Numbered from the stretch's first letter, positions 25,168 to 34,813 are shown. The stretch is 64,000 bases of DNA from JAIQFV01 sp041494885 (GCA_041494885.1 JBGQBO010000005.1:62001-126000), one strand, 5' to 3'. Program-made: numbers and translations. The notes: generated by a model from the sequence alone, not told the origin.

Positions 25168-26874
25168 CTAAATCTCCTTGGTAACCCTGAGCACCTCATC
25201 CAGTGTCGTAATTCCGTGCAACGTTTTCTGCCACCCATCCTCGCGCAGGGTCACCATGCCCAGTTCCCGTGCCTTGGCGGCAATGACGTTGGCGTCCTCC
25301 TTGGTCACGATCAGCCGCCGAACGGCGTCATCGATGAGCATCAACTCAAATATGCCGACACGGCCTTCATATCCCGTATAACCGCAAGATTCGCAGCCTT
25401 CGCCGCGGTACAGGGTCACTTCACCGGAGGTGGTGCCATTGAATCCATGGGCATGCAGGACCTTCGCGTCGATCGGATAGGGCTTCTTGCAGTGGCGACA
25501 TATCACGCGTACCAGCCGCTGTGCCAGAACGCCAAGCAGCGAAGAAGCCAGGAGGTAGTCTTCCACCCCCATGTCGAGGAGCCGCGTGATCGAAGAGGGA
25601 GCATCGTTGGTGTGCAGCGTGGAAAAAACGAGGTGTCCGGTGAGGGAGGAGCGGATGGCGATTTCGGCGGTTTCCAGGTCGCGGATCTCTCCGATCATGA
25701 TGACATCGGGGTCCTGGCGGACTATGGAGCGAAGGCCACTGGCGAAGGTCAAACCGATTTGAGGATTCACCTGGATCTGGTTCACGCCGTCCATCTGGTA
25801 TTCCACCGGGTCTTCGATGGTGATGATTTTCTTGTCGGGCTGGTTGATCCGGAGCAGCGCGGAATAGAGGGTGGTCGTTTTTCCGCTGCCGGTCGGCCCC
25901 GTGACCAGGAATATTCCGTGCGGGCGCGAGGTGATCTCCTCCACCAGTTGAAGCTCCCGTTCGGGAAACCCCAGGGCCCGGAGATTGATCTTCGAAGAAT
26001 CCGACTTGTCCAGGATGCGCATCACCACGGACTCGCCATACAGGGTCGGGAGCGTCGAGACGCGCAAATCGATCTCCTTGCCGAGCACCCGGAGCTTAAT
26101 GCGGCCGTCCTGGGGCAGGCGGCGTTCCGCGATGTTCAACTTGGCCATCAGTTTGACGCGAGAAATGATCGCGGCCTTCAGCGCCTTGGGAGGAGTTTCC
26201 ACGTTGTACAAAATGCCGTCGATGCGATATCGCACCTTCAGGTCTTTTTCAAAAGGTTCGATGTGGATGTCGCTGGCCCGCTGTTCCACGCCCCGGGAGA
26301 TGAGCAGATTCACGAAGCGAATCACCGGAACCTCGGAAGCCATGTCTTTGAGATGCTCGATGCTCTCCTGCTCCTCCGGCGCTCCATCCAGTTCGCCTTC
26401 CATGTTCTCGATGAGCCGTCCCATAGTGTTGGTGCCGGCCCCGTAAAGTTTCTCGATGGAATCCAGGATTTCGGCCTCCGGGGCAAGCACCGGCTTCAGC
26501 CGGTATCCCGTGAAGAGCTGGATGGACTCGAGGGTGGCATGGTCCATCGGGTCGGCCATCGCCACGGTGAGTTCGTTGTCATGAAAAGCAACCGGGAGAC
26601 AGTGCGTCTGCCTCATGAAGCGTGGTGAAAAATTCTCCAGGTCCAGCGGCACCTCGGGGATTTGATGGGCGACCAGCAGAGGAATCCCCGTCTGTTCATG
26701 CAGGGCCTCCAGCACGTCCCGCTCGGAGACCAAACCCAATTCGACCAGCAAGCGGCCGATTTTTTCGCCCCGCTCCGCCTGGAGTTGCAGCGCCCGGTTG
26801 AGATCTTCGTCCGTAATGTGGTGGCGTTCCTTGAGGATCTCGCCGAGGAGTTTTTTCGTGGGAGTCATGGTCAT
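25168..26874 (-). CDS. gspE: Type II secretion ATPase GspE
   Basis: 568 residues. An N-terminal MshEN domain (about 1-150, ILKERHHITDEDLNRAL) is followed by the secretion ATPase core: Walker A GPTGSGKTTT, Asp box TIEDPVEYQMDGVNQIQVN, Walker B DPDVIMIGEIRD, His box TGHLVFSTLHTNDAPS. A C-terminal tetracysteine zinc motif (CRHC...CESC) is present. It powers pseudopilus growth from the cytoplasm. It is the first gene of the T2SS operon; the start at 26874 (or ATG at 26868) has no strong ribosome site. A long antisense open frame here is a shadow. Confidence 0.97.
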   Translation of the reverse strand: MTMTPTKKLLGEILKERHHITDEDLNRALQLQAERGEKIGRLLVELGLVSERDVLEALHEQTGIPLLVAHQIPEVPLDLENFSPRFMRQTHCLPVAFHDNELTVAMADPMDHATLESIQLFTGYRLKPVLAPEAEILDSIEKLYGAGTNTMGRLIENMEGELDGAPEEQESIEHLKDMASEVPVIRFVNLLISRGVEQRASDIHIEPFEKDLKVRYRIDGILYNVETPPKALKAAIISRVKLMAKLNIAERRLPQDGRIKLRVLGKEIDLRVSTLPTLYGESVVMRILDKSDSSKINLRALGFPERELQLVEEITSRPHGIFLVTGPTGSGKTTTLYSALLRINQPDKKIITIEDPVEYQMDGVNQIQVNPQIGLTFASGLRSIVRQDPDVIMIGEIRDLETAEIAIRSSLTGHLVFSTLHTNDAPSSITRLLDMGVEDYLLASSLLGVLAQRLVRVICRHCKKPYPIDAKVLHAHGFNGTTSGEVTLYRGEGCESCGYTGYEGRVGIFELMLIDDAVRRLIVTKEDANVIAAKARELGMVTLREDGWQKTLHGITTLDEVLRVTKEI

Positions 26875-27042
26875 GCTTCAGAAGTTTTTCTCAACACACA
26901 TAGCCGCGCCCCGAGGCCACGGTCAGGCTTCGGGGCGCAGCGCCTTGAATTCCCTTCGAGGAATTCGCCCGGGAGAAAACCCTTTACCGCCGAGACGCAA
27001 AGGCGCAGTGTCATCCGCGTCTCAGCAGTAGACATTGATTTT

Positions 27043-27606
27043 TCAGTATTGCGACATTTCCATCCTCTTCTTCAAATCGTCAAAACTCAGGCGCCCAGCC
27101 TTGAAATCCAGGATGTTCTTTTTCGTTGTCCGGACAATGACCGTTTTCAGTTCCATGGGGCGCGAAAGGAACCCGGAATTAAAGAGTTGCGCCACTACGG
27201 CAATCTGTTCTTCTGGCCCGATCGAATTCATGGAGTCGCCGTGTTCCGCCAGCGTCTTTTGCATCAAGTCCTTCAACTTCGGGAAGCGCTCGTTGAAGGC
27301 TTTCCTTTCCTCTTCCGGAGTCGCCCGGGCCTGCGAGAACAAATTCGGGCGCTTCACCGTGGCGATGTCGATCTCGAAGGAAAAAACCGCTCCGAAGCCA
27401 TCCAGGTAAGCCCCCTTGGGTTTCTCCAACACGGCAAACGGATCCGTAAAACTCTGTTGAAGAACGGTCGAGAGAATCCCCTCGAACACTTCAATGTTCT
27501 GTTTGACCGCGGCGAGATCCTGGCCTGGCTTACTTACGAGAACAGTTGAGCCCAGCAAGACTGCCAGGAGGGCCGTGGAGATCCCTACTAATATATGTCT
27601 TTTCAT
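27043..27606 (-). CDS. Exported protein of unknown function
   Basis: 187 residues from the ATG at 27606, which has AAGGA about nine bases upstream; the longer frame to 27738 overlaps the anti-sigma gene. The N-terminus HILVGISTALLAVLLGSTV (about 3-21) is a signal peptide or membrane anchor. The rest is helical, with no motif I recognise (IEVFEGILSTVLQQSF, FDDLKKRMEMSQY). It follows a sigma/anti-sigma pair and precedes gspE by 168 bases, part of which holds a CGCAAAGGCGCAG repeat phrase (near 26995). It may be a sigma-regulated envelope protein; this is inference. Confidence 0.7.
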   Translation of the reverse strand: MKRHILVGISTALLAVLLGSTVLVSKPGQDLAAVKQNIEVFEGILSTVLQQSFTDPFAVLEKPKGAYLDGFGAVFSFEIDIATVKRPNLFSQARATPEEERKAFNERFPKLKDLMQKTLAEHGDSMNSIGPEEQIAVVAQLFNSGFLSRPMELKTVIVRTTKKNILDFKAGRLSFDDLKKRMEMSQY

Positions 27607-27685
27607 ATGAATTGTCCTTGTTCCGACGCGTATCAAGCTGAAAATAAAAGGAGTGCCTCCAAAGCTGCCTTCGACTTTGGACGTC

Positions 27686-28363
27686 TCAGTTCTTCGTGTT
27701 TGTGGCGATGCGCTGGGCGGCATACTGAACGATGGCATTGTTGCGCTGCATATCCTTCCACACGACCGTCTTCACCTGGTCGAAGGCCAACCCGATCTTC
27801 TGCAAATCTGCCTGGCGCTGAGTTTGGACCTGCTGGGACAGTTGTTCCAGCATCACCCCATAACGCTCCCGATCCTGAGCACTCAGCGAGGCATACTTCG
27901 CAGCAATGATCTTTTCAACCTCTGGTGTATCGAGCGATGCGTTCAAGGGAGGGCCGGAAGGGGTGTTCAAGGATGGATTGGCGACATGGGGCTGACCAAA
28001 CGCCAGGGCAAACTGTCCATGATCGTATCGGAGTTCCGTCCGCGCCAGGGAGAAGATCGCGAACAGGAAAACCAGGGCAGCCCCCGTGGCCATGCAGACG
28101 TTCGCCCATCGGGGCGCAGCCAGCAGCCAATTCCAAAACCCTGATGAGGATGGCGAAGCGACGGGCGTGAACACCAGGGGGAAAGGAACTTCCTCATCGC
28201 GCCATCCGTTCTTCAACACATTCCCCACGGCAACGAGCCGGCTGAGCTGGGCGCCACAGGCCGCACACCGAGCGGCGTGCTGCTCCAGTGCAGGGCGGGA
28301 TTCAACGGACAACTCATCCAGCGCTAAGTCCATAATCTGTTTTTTAAAATCCTGGCAATTCAT
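27686..28363 (-). CDS. Zinc-finger anti-sigma factor, membrane-bound
   Basis: 225 residues. The N-terminal zf-HC2 (anti-sigma) motif has Cys3 and His29-x3-Cys33-x2-Cys36 (HAARCAAC). One membrane segment (CMATGAALVFLFAIFSL, about 95-112) leads to a helical periplasmic part (KYASLSAQDRERYGVMLEQL). It holds the sigma factor encoded directly upstream (78 bases away) at the membrane until released. The start has GGAG about nine bases upstream. Sigma/anti-sigma pairing is clear; the signal is unknown. Confidence 0.87.
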   Translation of the reverse strand: MNCQDFKKQIMDLALDELSVESRPALEQHAARCAACGAQLSRLVAVGNVLKNGWRDEEVPFPLVFTPVASPSSSGFWNWLLAAPRWANVCMATGAALVFLFAIFSLARTELRYDHGQFALAFGQPHVANPSLNTPSGPPLNASLDTPEVEKIIAAKYASLSAQDRERYGVMLEQLSQQVQTQRQADLQKIGLAFDQVKTVVWKDMQRNNAIVQYAAQRIATNTKN

Positions 28364-28441
28364 AACATTTTTCTCCAGACGATGGGGGCGGGGAATGGGC
28401 CAAAGTCTTGCCGCTGCTTCCAGAACCTCCCACCTCGATTT

Positions 28442-29059
28442 TCATTCAATGCAATCCTTCAAGGCTTCCTGTAAATTTTCCATGGCGGCATAGAGTCTCG
28501 ACTTCACTGTGCTCACTGGACAATCGACCACTTCAGCGATTTCCTCAAACTTCATGCCGTAATAGATCTTCAGAATGATGGCAGCCCGCTGGTCGGGACC
28601 CAATTGGGCTATGGCGCGGCGGACGATGCGCGCCCGCTCCCGTTCGAACAAGAGGGCATCGGAATGGCCGCGGTTCTTCGCCTCCCCGAGAGAGAGGGCG
28701 TCGAGCAGGTTGAGGCCGTCGCCCACCTCTTCGTCCAAAGAGATTGTCTTCCCCTCGTGCGACCCACGCTTCCCGCTGTAAAATAGATTCAGGGCGATCT
28801 TGAAGAGCCACCGGGAAAACTTGTCGGCTGCCTGAAGCTGGCACAACTGGCTGTAAGCCTTGAGGAACGCGTCCTGCGCCAGATCGAGGGCGTCCTCCCG
28901 ATGTCCCGTCAAGCGCAACGCAAAGTTGTAAAGCGGCTTTTCCCATTTTCTGACCAGCGCATTGAAGGCCGTAACGTCACCCTTCGCGGCCCGTCGAACC
29001 AGTTCCGTGTCAGTCGAGACCTCGATGGGCATTCCATCCTTCACTTTCGAAGACGACAT
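28442..29059 (-). CDS. ECF-type RNA polymerase sigma factor
   Basis: 205 residues. Region 2 is at about 35-100 (NFALRLTGHREDALDLAQDAFLKAY) with the -10-binding helix SRWLFKIALN; region 4 is at about 140-200 (PDQRAAIILKIYYGMKFEEI, CPVSTVKSRLYAAMENL). It is an RpoE-like ECF factor controlled by the downstream zinc-finger protein. It is the first gene of a run that continues to gspE, so the T2SS may be under its control. A motif GGGGAAAAAGTCTAACC lies at 29065-29081, beside the start. Confidence 0.9.
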   Translation of the reverse strand: MSSSKVKDGMPIEVSTDTELVRRAAKGDVTAFNALVRKWEKPLYNFALRLTGHREDALDLAQDAFLKAYSQLCQLQAADKFSRWLFKIALNLFYSGKRGSHEGKTISLDEEVGDGLNLLDALSLGEAKNRGHSDALLFERERARIVRRAIAQLGPDQRAAIILKIYYGMKFEEIAEVVDCPVSTVKSRLYAAMENLQEALKDCIE

Positions 29060-29064
29060 TGGGA

Positions 29065-29127
29065 GGGGAAAAAGTCTAACCCTTTCGATCTATTTTTGAT
29101 GGGGACATCCTTTTGATGGGGACATCC
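29065..29127. promoter_or_regulatory. ECF-promoter-like motif and 17-base tandem repeat
   Basis: GGGGAAAAAGTCTAACC (29065-29081, plus orientation) is followed by TCTAT about 15 bases past the GGAAAA part, like an ECF -35/-10 pair; nearly the same string is upstream of the other sigma operon (41277-41292). It points away from the sigma gene. Next come two exact tandem copies of TTTTGATGGGGACATCC (29094-29110, 29111-29127). Function is unproven. Confidence 0.35.
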
Positions 29128-29225
29128 ACAGATTTCACGGATTTCACAGAAAAAGTAAGGGCGGCATTTGCCGAGTCGCCTTAACCTTACTCTGTAGGCT
29201 CCCTTAATACTTCATCGAAGTCATC

Positions 29226-30635
29226 TTATGGCCGTTTGGCTGTAATGACCAATGACAACCCAAAAGGGAACCGAAAGTGTTTTTCAAGTTCTTGTAGACC
29301 TGAAACCAGCCGAAATCCCCGCGTTGCCACCCTCGTGACATAACCGCGTCGAAGAATGCGGCCGTAAATCAGCCAACCGATGGCGCCGATCCAATTCCAA
29401 TAGGCACAATCCTCCACGACGAACCCTGCGGTTTCGATCTTCTGCAATAGCTCCTCTCTCTGATAGCGCCGATAGTGTCCGAGATTCTTGTCGATTTTAC
29501 AATAGAGAGAGGGATGTGCCGGGACCAGCAAAACGAGCTTTCCACCGGGGGACACCACCTCTTTGAGTTCACTCAGGGCGCGTTGATCCTCTCGAACGTG
29601 CTCAAGAACATTGAAGCAGAGGATTGAGTCGATGGAGCACTTCTTGTGTTCTTCCGCCTTGAATGTTTCCAAATCTAGAAGGTCTACGCGAATGTTCGGA
29701 AACGTGGCGAATTTACGCGCAAGAGAATTTACATAAGACGGCTCAGAATCCGTGAGCAACACGAACTCCTTGTCCATGAGAAAGCACGACAGATTCCCAA
29801 TTCCGGCGCCGATCTCAAGCACGCGCTGGCCGACATGGGGCTCTACAAATTCGAATATTCGGCGGTTATACGCACCAATCTCGGCCATCCGTGCCAATGT
29901 GTGATGACCCGCCTCACCGATGTCGTTAATTAACCAGAATTTGAAGATTGTCCAAATGGCCGAGATGGCATCCTTAAAGCCAATCTTCTTCCCTTCAGAA
30001 TAATCGCGGCCCGAATAGGAAATGGGGACCTCATAAATTCTGCAACCTAATTTGGCAATTTTCGCAGTCACCTCTGGCTCAAAACCAAAACGGTTACTCC
30101 GAAGGGGAATCTTCTTAATAAGGTCAGTCCGAAATGCCTTATAACAGGTCTCCATGTCTGTGAGGTTCAGATCGGTGGTCACATTTGTCAGCAAGGTGAG
30201 AATGTTATTTGCGACCGCATGCCAGAATAGATGAACTCGCCGTGGCCCTGACATAAATCTAGAACCATAAACCACATCGGCCTGACCCGACAGAAGGGGT
30301 TCAAGCAGTTTGTGGTATTCTGAAGGATTGTATTCCAGGTCCCCATCCTGGATGATGAGAAACTCCCCTTGTGCTTCTTGTACACCCCGCCGAATGGCTG
30401 CCCCCTTGCCTTGGTTTACCCCTTGGAACACTGCCTTTACACCCGGCAGTTCGTCAACCAATGTACGAACTATTCCTGTAGTCCCGTCTGTCGACCCATC
30501 ATCAACAAGAATGATCTCCTTGTTTATTTCGACTTTGCATACCCTTCTTACCAATTCACGGAGAGTATATTTCTCGTTGTAGACAGGAATAATCACCGAC
30601 AATTGAACTAAGGGTCCACCACACTTCTGCTCCAT
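29226..30635 (-). CDS. Family 2 glycosyltransferase fused to a SAM methyltransferase
   Basis: 469 residues from the ATG at 30635, which has AAGGAAGG six bases upstream. Residues 8-240 are a DPM1-like GT2 domain: LSVIIPVYNEKYTLREL, ILVDDGSTDGTTGIV, IIQDGDLEYNP (the metal-binding acidic part), VTTDLNLTDMETCYKAF. Residues about 250-469 form a class I methyltransferase: VLEIGAGIGNLSCFL, LLTDSEPSYVNSLA, ILCFNVLEHVREDQRAL. So one chain may transfer a sugar to a lipid carrier and methylate something. GT2 plus methyltransferase genes are common neighbours; fusion is less so. It points away from the plus-strand membrane gene next to it. Confidence 0.88.
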   Translation of the reverse strand: MEQKCGGPLVQLSVIIPVYNEKYTLRELVRRVCKVEINKEIILVDDGSTDGTTGIVRTLVDELPGVKAVFQGVNQGKGAAIRRGVQEAQGEFLIIQDGDLEYNPSEYHKLLEPLLSGQADVVYGSRFMSGPRRVHLFWHAVANNILTLLTNVTTDLNLTDMETCYKAFRTDLIKKIPLRSNRFGFEPEVTAKIAKLGCRIYEVPISYSGRDYSEGKKIGFKDAISAIWTIFKFWLINDIGEAGHHTLARMAEIGAYNRRIFEFVEPHVGQRVLEIGAGIGNLSCFLMDKEFVLLTDSEPSYVNSLARKFATFPNIRVDLLDLETFKAEEHKKCSIDSILCFNVLEHVREDQRALSELKEVVSPGGKLVLLVPAHPSLYCKIDKNLGHYRRYQREELLQKIETAGFVVEDCAYWNWIGAIGWLIYGRILRRGYVTRVATRGFRLVSGLQELEKHFRFPFGLSLVITAKRP

Positions 30636-30908
30636 GATCCTTCCTTTTATGAGAACCTCAGAACTGTCTTGTTCCACATTCCTTCAACCAAAGGTGGAAC
30701 GGCAGATGTTCCTCCTCAAGCCTCCTGCGTTGACTGGACGAATTTGCAAATGCTATCCTACGATGCGTATTCAATTGACGCTTTCCCAACGGTTGGACAG
30801 CAGCCGATACACGCACCTTCCAAAATTACTCGATGCCGGCAGGGCACATTGTGTGGGAAGAAGCATGTCAGCGCCAGCTTAGCACCCCTCTGTAATTTCA
30901 GGAATCTT

Positions 30909-32984
30909 ATGAGGTTCAAGCAATTCTCCATTGCGATCGTCCTTTATCTGTTGGCTACGGCCGTTTTTCTATATCCTTTGCCGTTTCACCTGAACGATCG
31001 AATCTTCGAAAAAGGAGACTCCTATCTTGTTACTTGGTTCTTAGCCTGGGAAACGCATGCTCTGACCACAGCCCACACCTCCTTTTTTAATGGCAACATC
31101 TTTTTTCCCGAGGCCAACGTGCTGGCCCTGTCGGAGTTGGTGCTCCCCGACCTGGTCATCTTTGCCCCTGTGCTCGGTCTCACACACAACCCGCTTGTCG
31201 CGTACAATTCCACGTTAATCCTCACTTTTCCATTGTCAGCAGTTTCAATGCTGGCGCTGGTCTTCTATCTGACCCGTCATTTCAGCGCGGCGCTGATATC
31301 TGGATTCATCTTTGGTTTCACGCCGATTCGACTCAGTCATATGCACCACCTCCAGTTGCTGAGCTTAATGTGGCTGCCGCTGATATTCCTTTTTTTTGAC
31401 CGCTGGCTCAAGAAAAATCAGTGGCGTGACGCACTGGCCACCGCTTTGATATTCGTAGCTCAGTACCTTACCACGGTGTACGTCGCACTCTACTTAGTCC
31501 CCGTACTCTTGGTGTATTTCATCCTTCATTCGGTACTGACAAAGAAGAAATGGGACCTACGGTTTCTATCCCAGGTCGTTGTGGCTTCAGCCGTGACCTC
31601 ACTTGCTTTGTTACCTTTCTTGAGACACTACCGCGCCCTGCTTCAACAATGGGATTTTCACCCACAAGAATCACTCAAGATCTTTTTCTCATCTGACTTA
31701 TGGCTGAACCTTTGGGCCACATTTCCCACAAACGTGCTTTATGGACAACTTTTTCACCCTTTCAGCGCCCCCCCGTACGAGCGGTTTTATTTCACTGGAT
31801 TTGTGCCCATTCTGCTTTTTCTCGCGGCCTGGAAGCAGCGCCACGAGCGAACTGCCAAAATTTTCTTAGGCCTCTCCATTACAAGTTACCTCATCGCGTT
31901 GGGACCCTTTCTTCAAATTTCCGGACATGTGACGAAGATTCCTTTGCCTTACAAGTGGTTAATTGACCCTTTTCCGGGGTTTTCAATGCTCCGGGTTCCG
32001 GCACGAGCGGGGCTGATCTTATTGGCCACATTGACAGTCCTCGCTGCTTACGGATGGATTCATCTCTATGAGTGGTGTCGATCGAAACTAGGCCCCCACG
32101 GAATAACGCTCTCCGAGAAAAGCTTCTGTGGCATAACCATCCTGCTGCTGGGATTTGAATTCCTGTCTGTTCCCATCCCGCTTCTGCCCGAAGTTTCCGG
32201 GTCTCAAATCCCGCCGGTGTACCATTTTCTGAAAGATTACCCCGAACAAGGGGGGATCTTGGAACTCCCCGTTGTTTTTCATGAGGACGGTGGTGAACCT
32301 ATTGTGAGAGTGTACACCTATTTCAGCACCTACCACTTCAAACCGACTGTCATAAGTTACAGCGGCTATTTTCCACCTCCCTTCTATGATTTAGTGGCCA
32401 CTGCCCGGCGTCTTCCTGCCGAAGAGGCATTCAATACTTTTGAGGCCATCGGTGTGCGGACGCTCATCCTTCACAAGAGCCAATTCACAATCGAAGAAAA
32501 TCAGGCCTGGCAGGCGGCTGTGAATGCCAGCAGTCGGCTCAAGCGAATCAAGGTGTTCCCCGATGGGGATGAGGTGATTGCTCTTCAACCCCGGCTCAGG
32601 ATTTCGCAAAATCTGAGTGATGCCTATTGGAACCTGGTACTACAGCCTTCGTCTTCTGGGGTTCGAGGACAGATTGAAGGTACAATTCAGACGGATGGTC
32701 TTCGTTCCCCATCCATTGACTTCCTTGTGAATCCCCAATTGCCCCATCTTCCCGAGCGCCCTGAGGCGCGTGTCGGCATGACTCCCATTGCAGTGGAGTG
32801 GCTGGATTCGGAACGTCACGTTGTTCACCACCAGAGTCTGAAAGTGCGGCTGCCTTACTTGTTGAATCACTTGTCCCTGCCCATCATGCTTTCCACACCC
32901 GGGCAACCCGGCAATTATTCGCTTCGGCTGTCCATCCTCGAGTCGCCACCCATGGGCATTTCAGTCAACGTCACCATCCCATGA
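30909..32984 (+). CDS. Polytopic membrane protein, GT-C-like
   Basis: 691 residues from the ATG at 30909, which has AGGA five bases upstream; longer frames overlap the divergent gene. There are about 11-12 membrane segments in residues 1-430 with an early periplasmic FEKGDSYLVTWFLAWE (near 30), as in GT-C transferases where an acidic residue in the first loop is catalytic. A soluble alpha/beta C-terminal region follows (about 440-691, LELPVVFHEDGGEPIVRVY). Such proteins often move sugars to surface glycans; I cannot name the substrate. It heads a plus-strand run that leads to heptosyltransferase and heptose kinase genes. Confidence 0.75.
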   Translation: MRFKQFSIAIVLYLLATAVFLYPLPFHLNDRIFEKGDSYLVTWFLAWETHALTTAHTSFFNGNIFFPEANVLALSELVLPDLVIFAPVLGLTHNPLVAYNSTLILTFPLSAVSMLALVFYLTRHFSAALISGFIFGFTPIRLSHMHHLQLLSLMWLPLIFLFFDRWLKKNQWRDALATALIFVAQYLTTVYVALYLVPVLLVYFILHSVLTKKKWDLRFLSQVVVASAVTSLALLPFLRHYRALLQQWDFHPQESLKIFFSSDLWLNLWATFPTNVLYGQLFHPFSAPPYERFYFTGFVPILLFLAAWKQRHERTAKIFLGLSITSYLIALGPFLQISGHVTKIPLPYKWLIDPFPGFSMLRVPARAGLILLATLTVLAAYGWIHLYEWCRSKLGPHGITLSEKSFCGITILLLGFEFLSVPIPLLPEVSGSQIPPVYHFLKDYPEQGGILELPVVFHEDGGEPIVRVYTYFSTYHFKPTVISYSGYFPPPFYDLVATARRLPAEEAFNTFEAIGVRTLILHKSQFTIEENQAWQAAVNASSRLKRIKVFPDGDEVIALQPRLRISQNLSDAYWNLVLQPSSSGVRGQIEGTIQTDGLRSPSIDFLVNPQLPHLPERPEARVGMTPIAVEWLDSERHVVHHQSLKVRLPYLLNHLSLPIMLSTPGQPGNYSLRLSILESPPMGISVNVTIP

Positions 32985-33018
32985 AAAAAATGCTACCCAC
33001 GAACACCAGGAGGAAGAT

Positions 33019-34611
33019 TTGAAGCCGGCCCGAATCTACTTAGGACTGGTTCTGCTTTACGTCACGATCGTCGTGATGGATTGCCTCTGGTTTGCCCTTG
33101 ACAATCGCCCCCCCATTTGGGACATGGCCGTTCATCTGACCACGGCCTTTGATTTTTGGGAAACCTTCAAACACGCCTCCTTTTCGTGGGCGACCCTCAA
33201 AACGTTTGTCTTGTTGGGGAAGTTTTACCCCACCTTGTTTCCCGCCTTGATGGGTATCTTCTTTTGGATTCTTCACCCCTCCATCCATGTCGGGCCGGCG
33301 GCAAATTTCATTCCTTTGGCAGTCCTGATTGCCGCAACTTACGGTATTGGTCGGAGGCTGTTTTCCGAAGCCGTGGGATTGGTCTCGGCCTTCCTGGTTG
33401 CCACTTATCCCATCATGGCCTGGCTGGCACGGGAGGCGTTACTCGACTTCTCCCTTGTCGCAGCAGTGGCGGCAGCCACATGGGTCTACATCCGTTCGGA
33501 GAACTTCTCAAAGCGGAGTTGGTCGTTCGCATATGGGATGGCCTTTGCCCTCGGCTTTCTCACCAAACACGGGTTCATTTTTTACGCCCTGCCGCTGGCC
33601 CTGTTTGCGACCTACGAAATGGCCACTCGGGATGAGGCCCCCTTGCGGCGCCGCTCGGTTCGATTCAGGAACTTCCTGGCAGCCCATCTCGTGGGAATCG
33701 CAGGAGCGGCTCTGTGGTACGTTCCGCATGGGTCAGACGTTCGTGAGTATTTCATGCTCAACCGACAGTTGCATTATGTGCTGCAGCAACCGGAGTTCAT
33801 GACCGCCCCCTCGCTGCTTTATACCCTGGACGCCCTGACGCGCGTCCAAATGCTGTTGGTACCCTTCTTATTCCTCGTCCTGGGTGTCTTCATTTCGTTG
33901 AGGTGCTTTCCCCGCCGCGCCCTGATTTTGTACTTGGGAGGGTTTGGAAGTCTGGCTATAATGACGTTTACGCTGGTGCATCGTGAAGTCCGAATGTCGG
34001 TGGGGAGCCTGCCTTACCTGGCTGTCTTGACCGCGGCAGGACTGTTTGAGTTGAAGTCCTCACTCTGGCGCCGCAGTTTGACGGCGGTGCTGGGGGTCAG
34101 CTTGGCCATAGAGTTCGGTCTCATTACCTTTGGAGTCAAGTCCTGGCCAGACTCAATTCGAATTTACAATTCAACGGCCCTCCAGGTGAATCTTTATGCA
34201 CAAAGTTATGAACAGCTCATCGGTCCGCCGCGACGCGAAGAGTGGAACATTATTTCGATTTTAAATTGCGCGATGGAAGATGCAGCGCGGGAGGCGATCG
34301 GGAACACGCAACTGGGGATCGTGCCGGACCTGGCCCGGTTCAACCATTTCGATTTCATGTTGTACTCGAAACTCCACTCGATCCCGGTCCAAGTGGGGCG
34401 CATTGCGCAGTATACTGAGCTGGATCCACCTTCGAAGGTGCACTATCTGCTGATCAAATCCGGCGCACAAGGTGAACCGGGAACCACACGCGGAAATGCC
34501 GAGATCAACCGATCCGTGGAGAGCAACCCTGACCGCTTTCAAAAGGTGGCGACTTTTGATTTGCCGGATGGATCGCAAGCGTGCTTATATCGTCAGAAAT
34601 CTCTGAAATAA
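33019..34611 (+). CDS. ArnT/PMT-like GT-C glycosyltransferase
   Basis: 530 residues. The start is TTG at 33019 with a perfect AGGAGG five bases upstream, 34 bases after the preceding stop. The first loop (IWDMAVHLTTAFDFWETF) has the conserved aspartate of lipid-linked sugar transferases. About 11 membrane segments follow to residue 400 (TFTLVHREVRMSVGSLPYLAVL near 310-335), and a soluble C-terminal domain (about 390-530, QSYEQLIGPPRREEWNIISI) ends the protein. Probably attaches a sugar from undecaprenyl phosphate in the periplasm. Co-transcribed with the gene before it. Confidence 0.8.
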   Translation: MKPARIYLGLVLLYVTIVVMDCLWFALDNRPPIWDMAVHLTTAFDFWETFKHASFSWATLKTFVLLGKFYPTLFPALMGIFFWILHPSIHVGPAANFIPLAVLIAATYGIGRRLFSEAVGLVSAFLVATYPIMAWLAREALLDFSLVAAVAAATWVYIRSENFSKRSWSFAYGMAFALGFLTKHGFIFYALPLALFATYEMATRDEAPLRRRSVRFRNFLAAHLVGIAGAALWYVPHGSDVREYFMLNRQLHYVLQQPEFMTAPSLLYTLDALTRVQMLLVPFLFLVLGVFISLRCFPRRALILYLGGFGSLAIMTFTLVHREVRMSVGSLPYLAVLTAAGLFELKSSLWRRSLTAVLGVSLAIEFGLITFGVKSWPDSIRIYNSTALQVNLYAQSYEQLIGPPRREEWNIISILNCAMEDAAREAIGNTQLGIVPDLARFNHFDFMLYSKLHSIPVQVGRIAQYTELDPPSKVHYLLIKSGAQGEPGTTRGNAEINRSVESNPDRFQKVATFDLPDGSQACLYRQKSLK

Positions 34612-34658
34612 ATCACATAAGTAAGCCACACGCGATCGAGATGTACCCAATGAAACTT

Positions 34659-34770
34659 GAACCGCAAAGAGCGCAAAGAAGGCGCAAAGCTCGCAATGTT
34701 ACGACTGCATCTGAATTGTTTGTTCTCAATCCAGGCGTTCTTTGCAAAATTTCTGCGTCCTTTGCGGTTG
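34659..34770. repeat. Inverted short-phrase repeat, CGCAAAGAGCGCAAAG family
   Basis: Left arm 34659-34690 (AACCGCAAAGAGCGCAAAGA) and right arm 34737-34770 (CTGCGTCCTTTGCGGTT) are inverted. One more piece of the family is near 26985-27005. It lies in the 202-base gap before the Trm112-like gene. Confidence 0.65.
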
Positions 34771-34813
34771 ATTCTTAATAACACAAGAGCCTGAGATTGG
34801 GCCAGGAGACTGA

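Noticed and set aside
25099..26628. 509-codon plus-strand open frame opposite gspE
   Set aside because: It is antisense to a certain ATPase gene, its start region lies in a repeat array, and the product has no family features. High GC at third codon positions leaves long open frames on the opposite strand.
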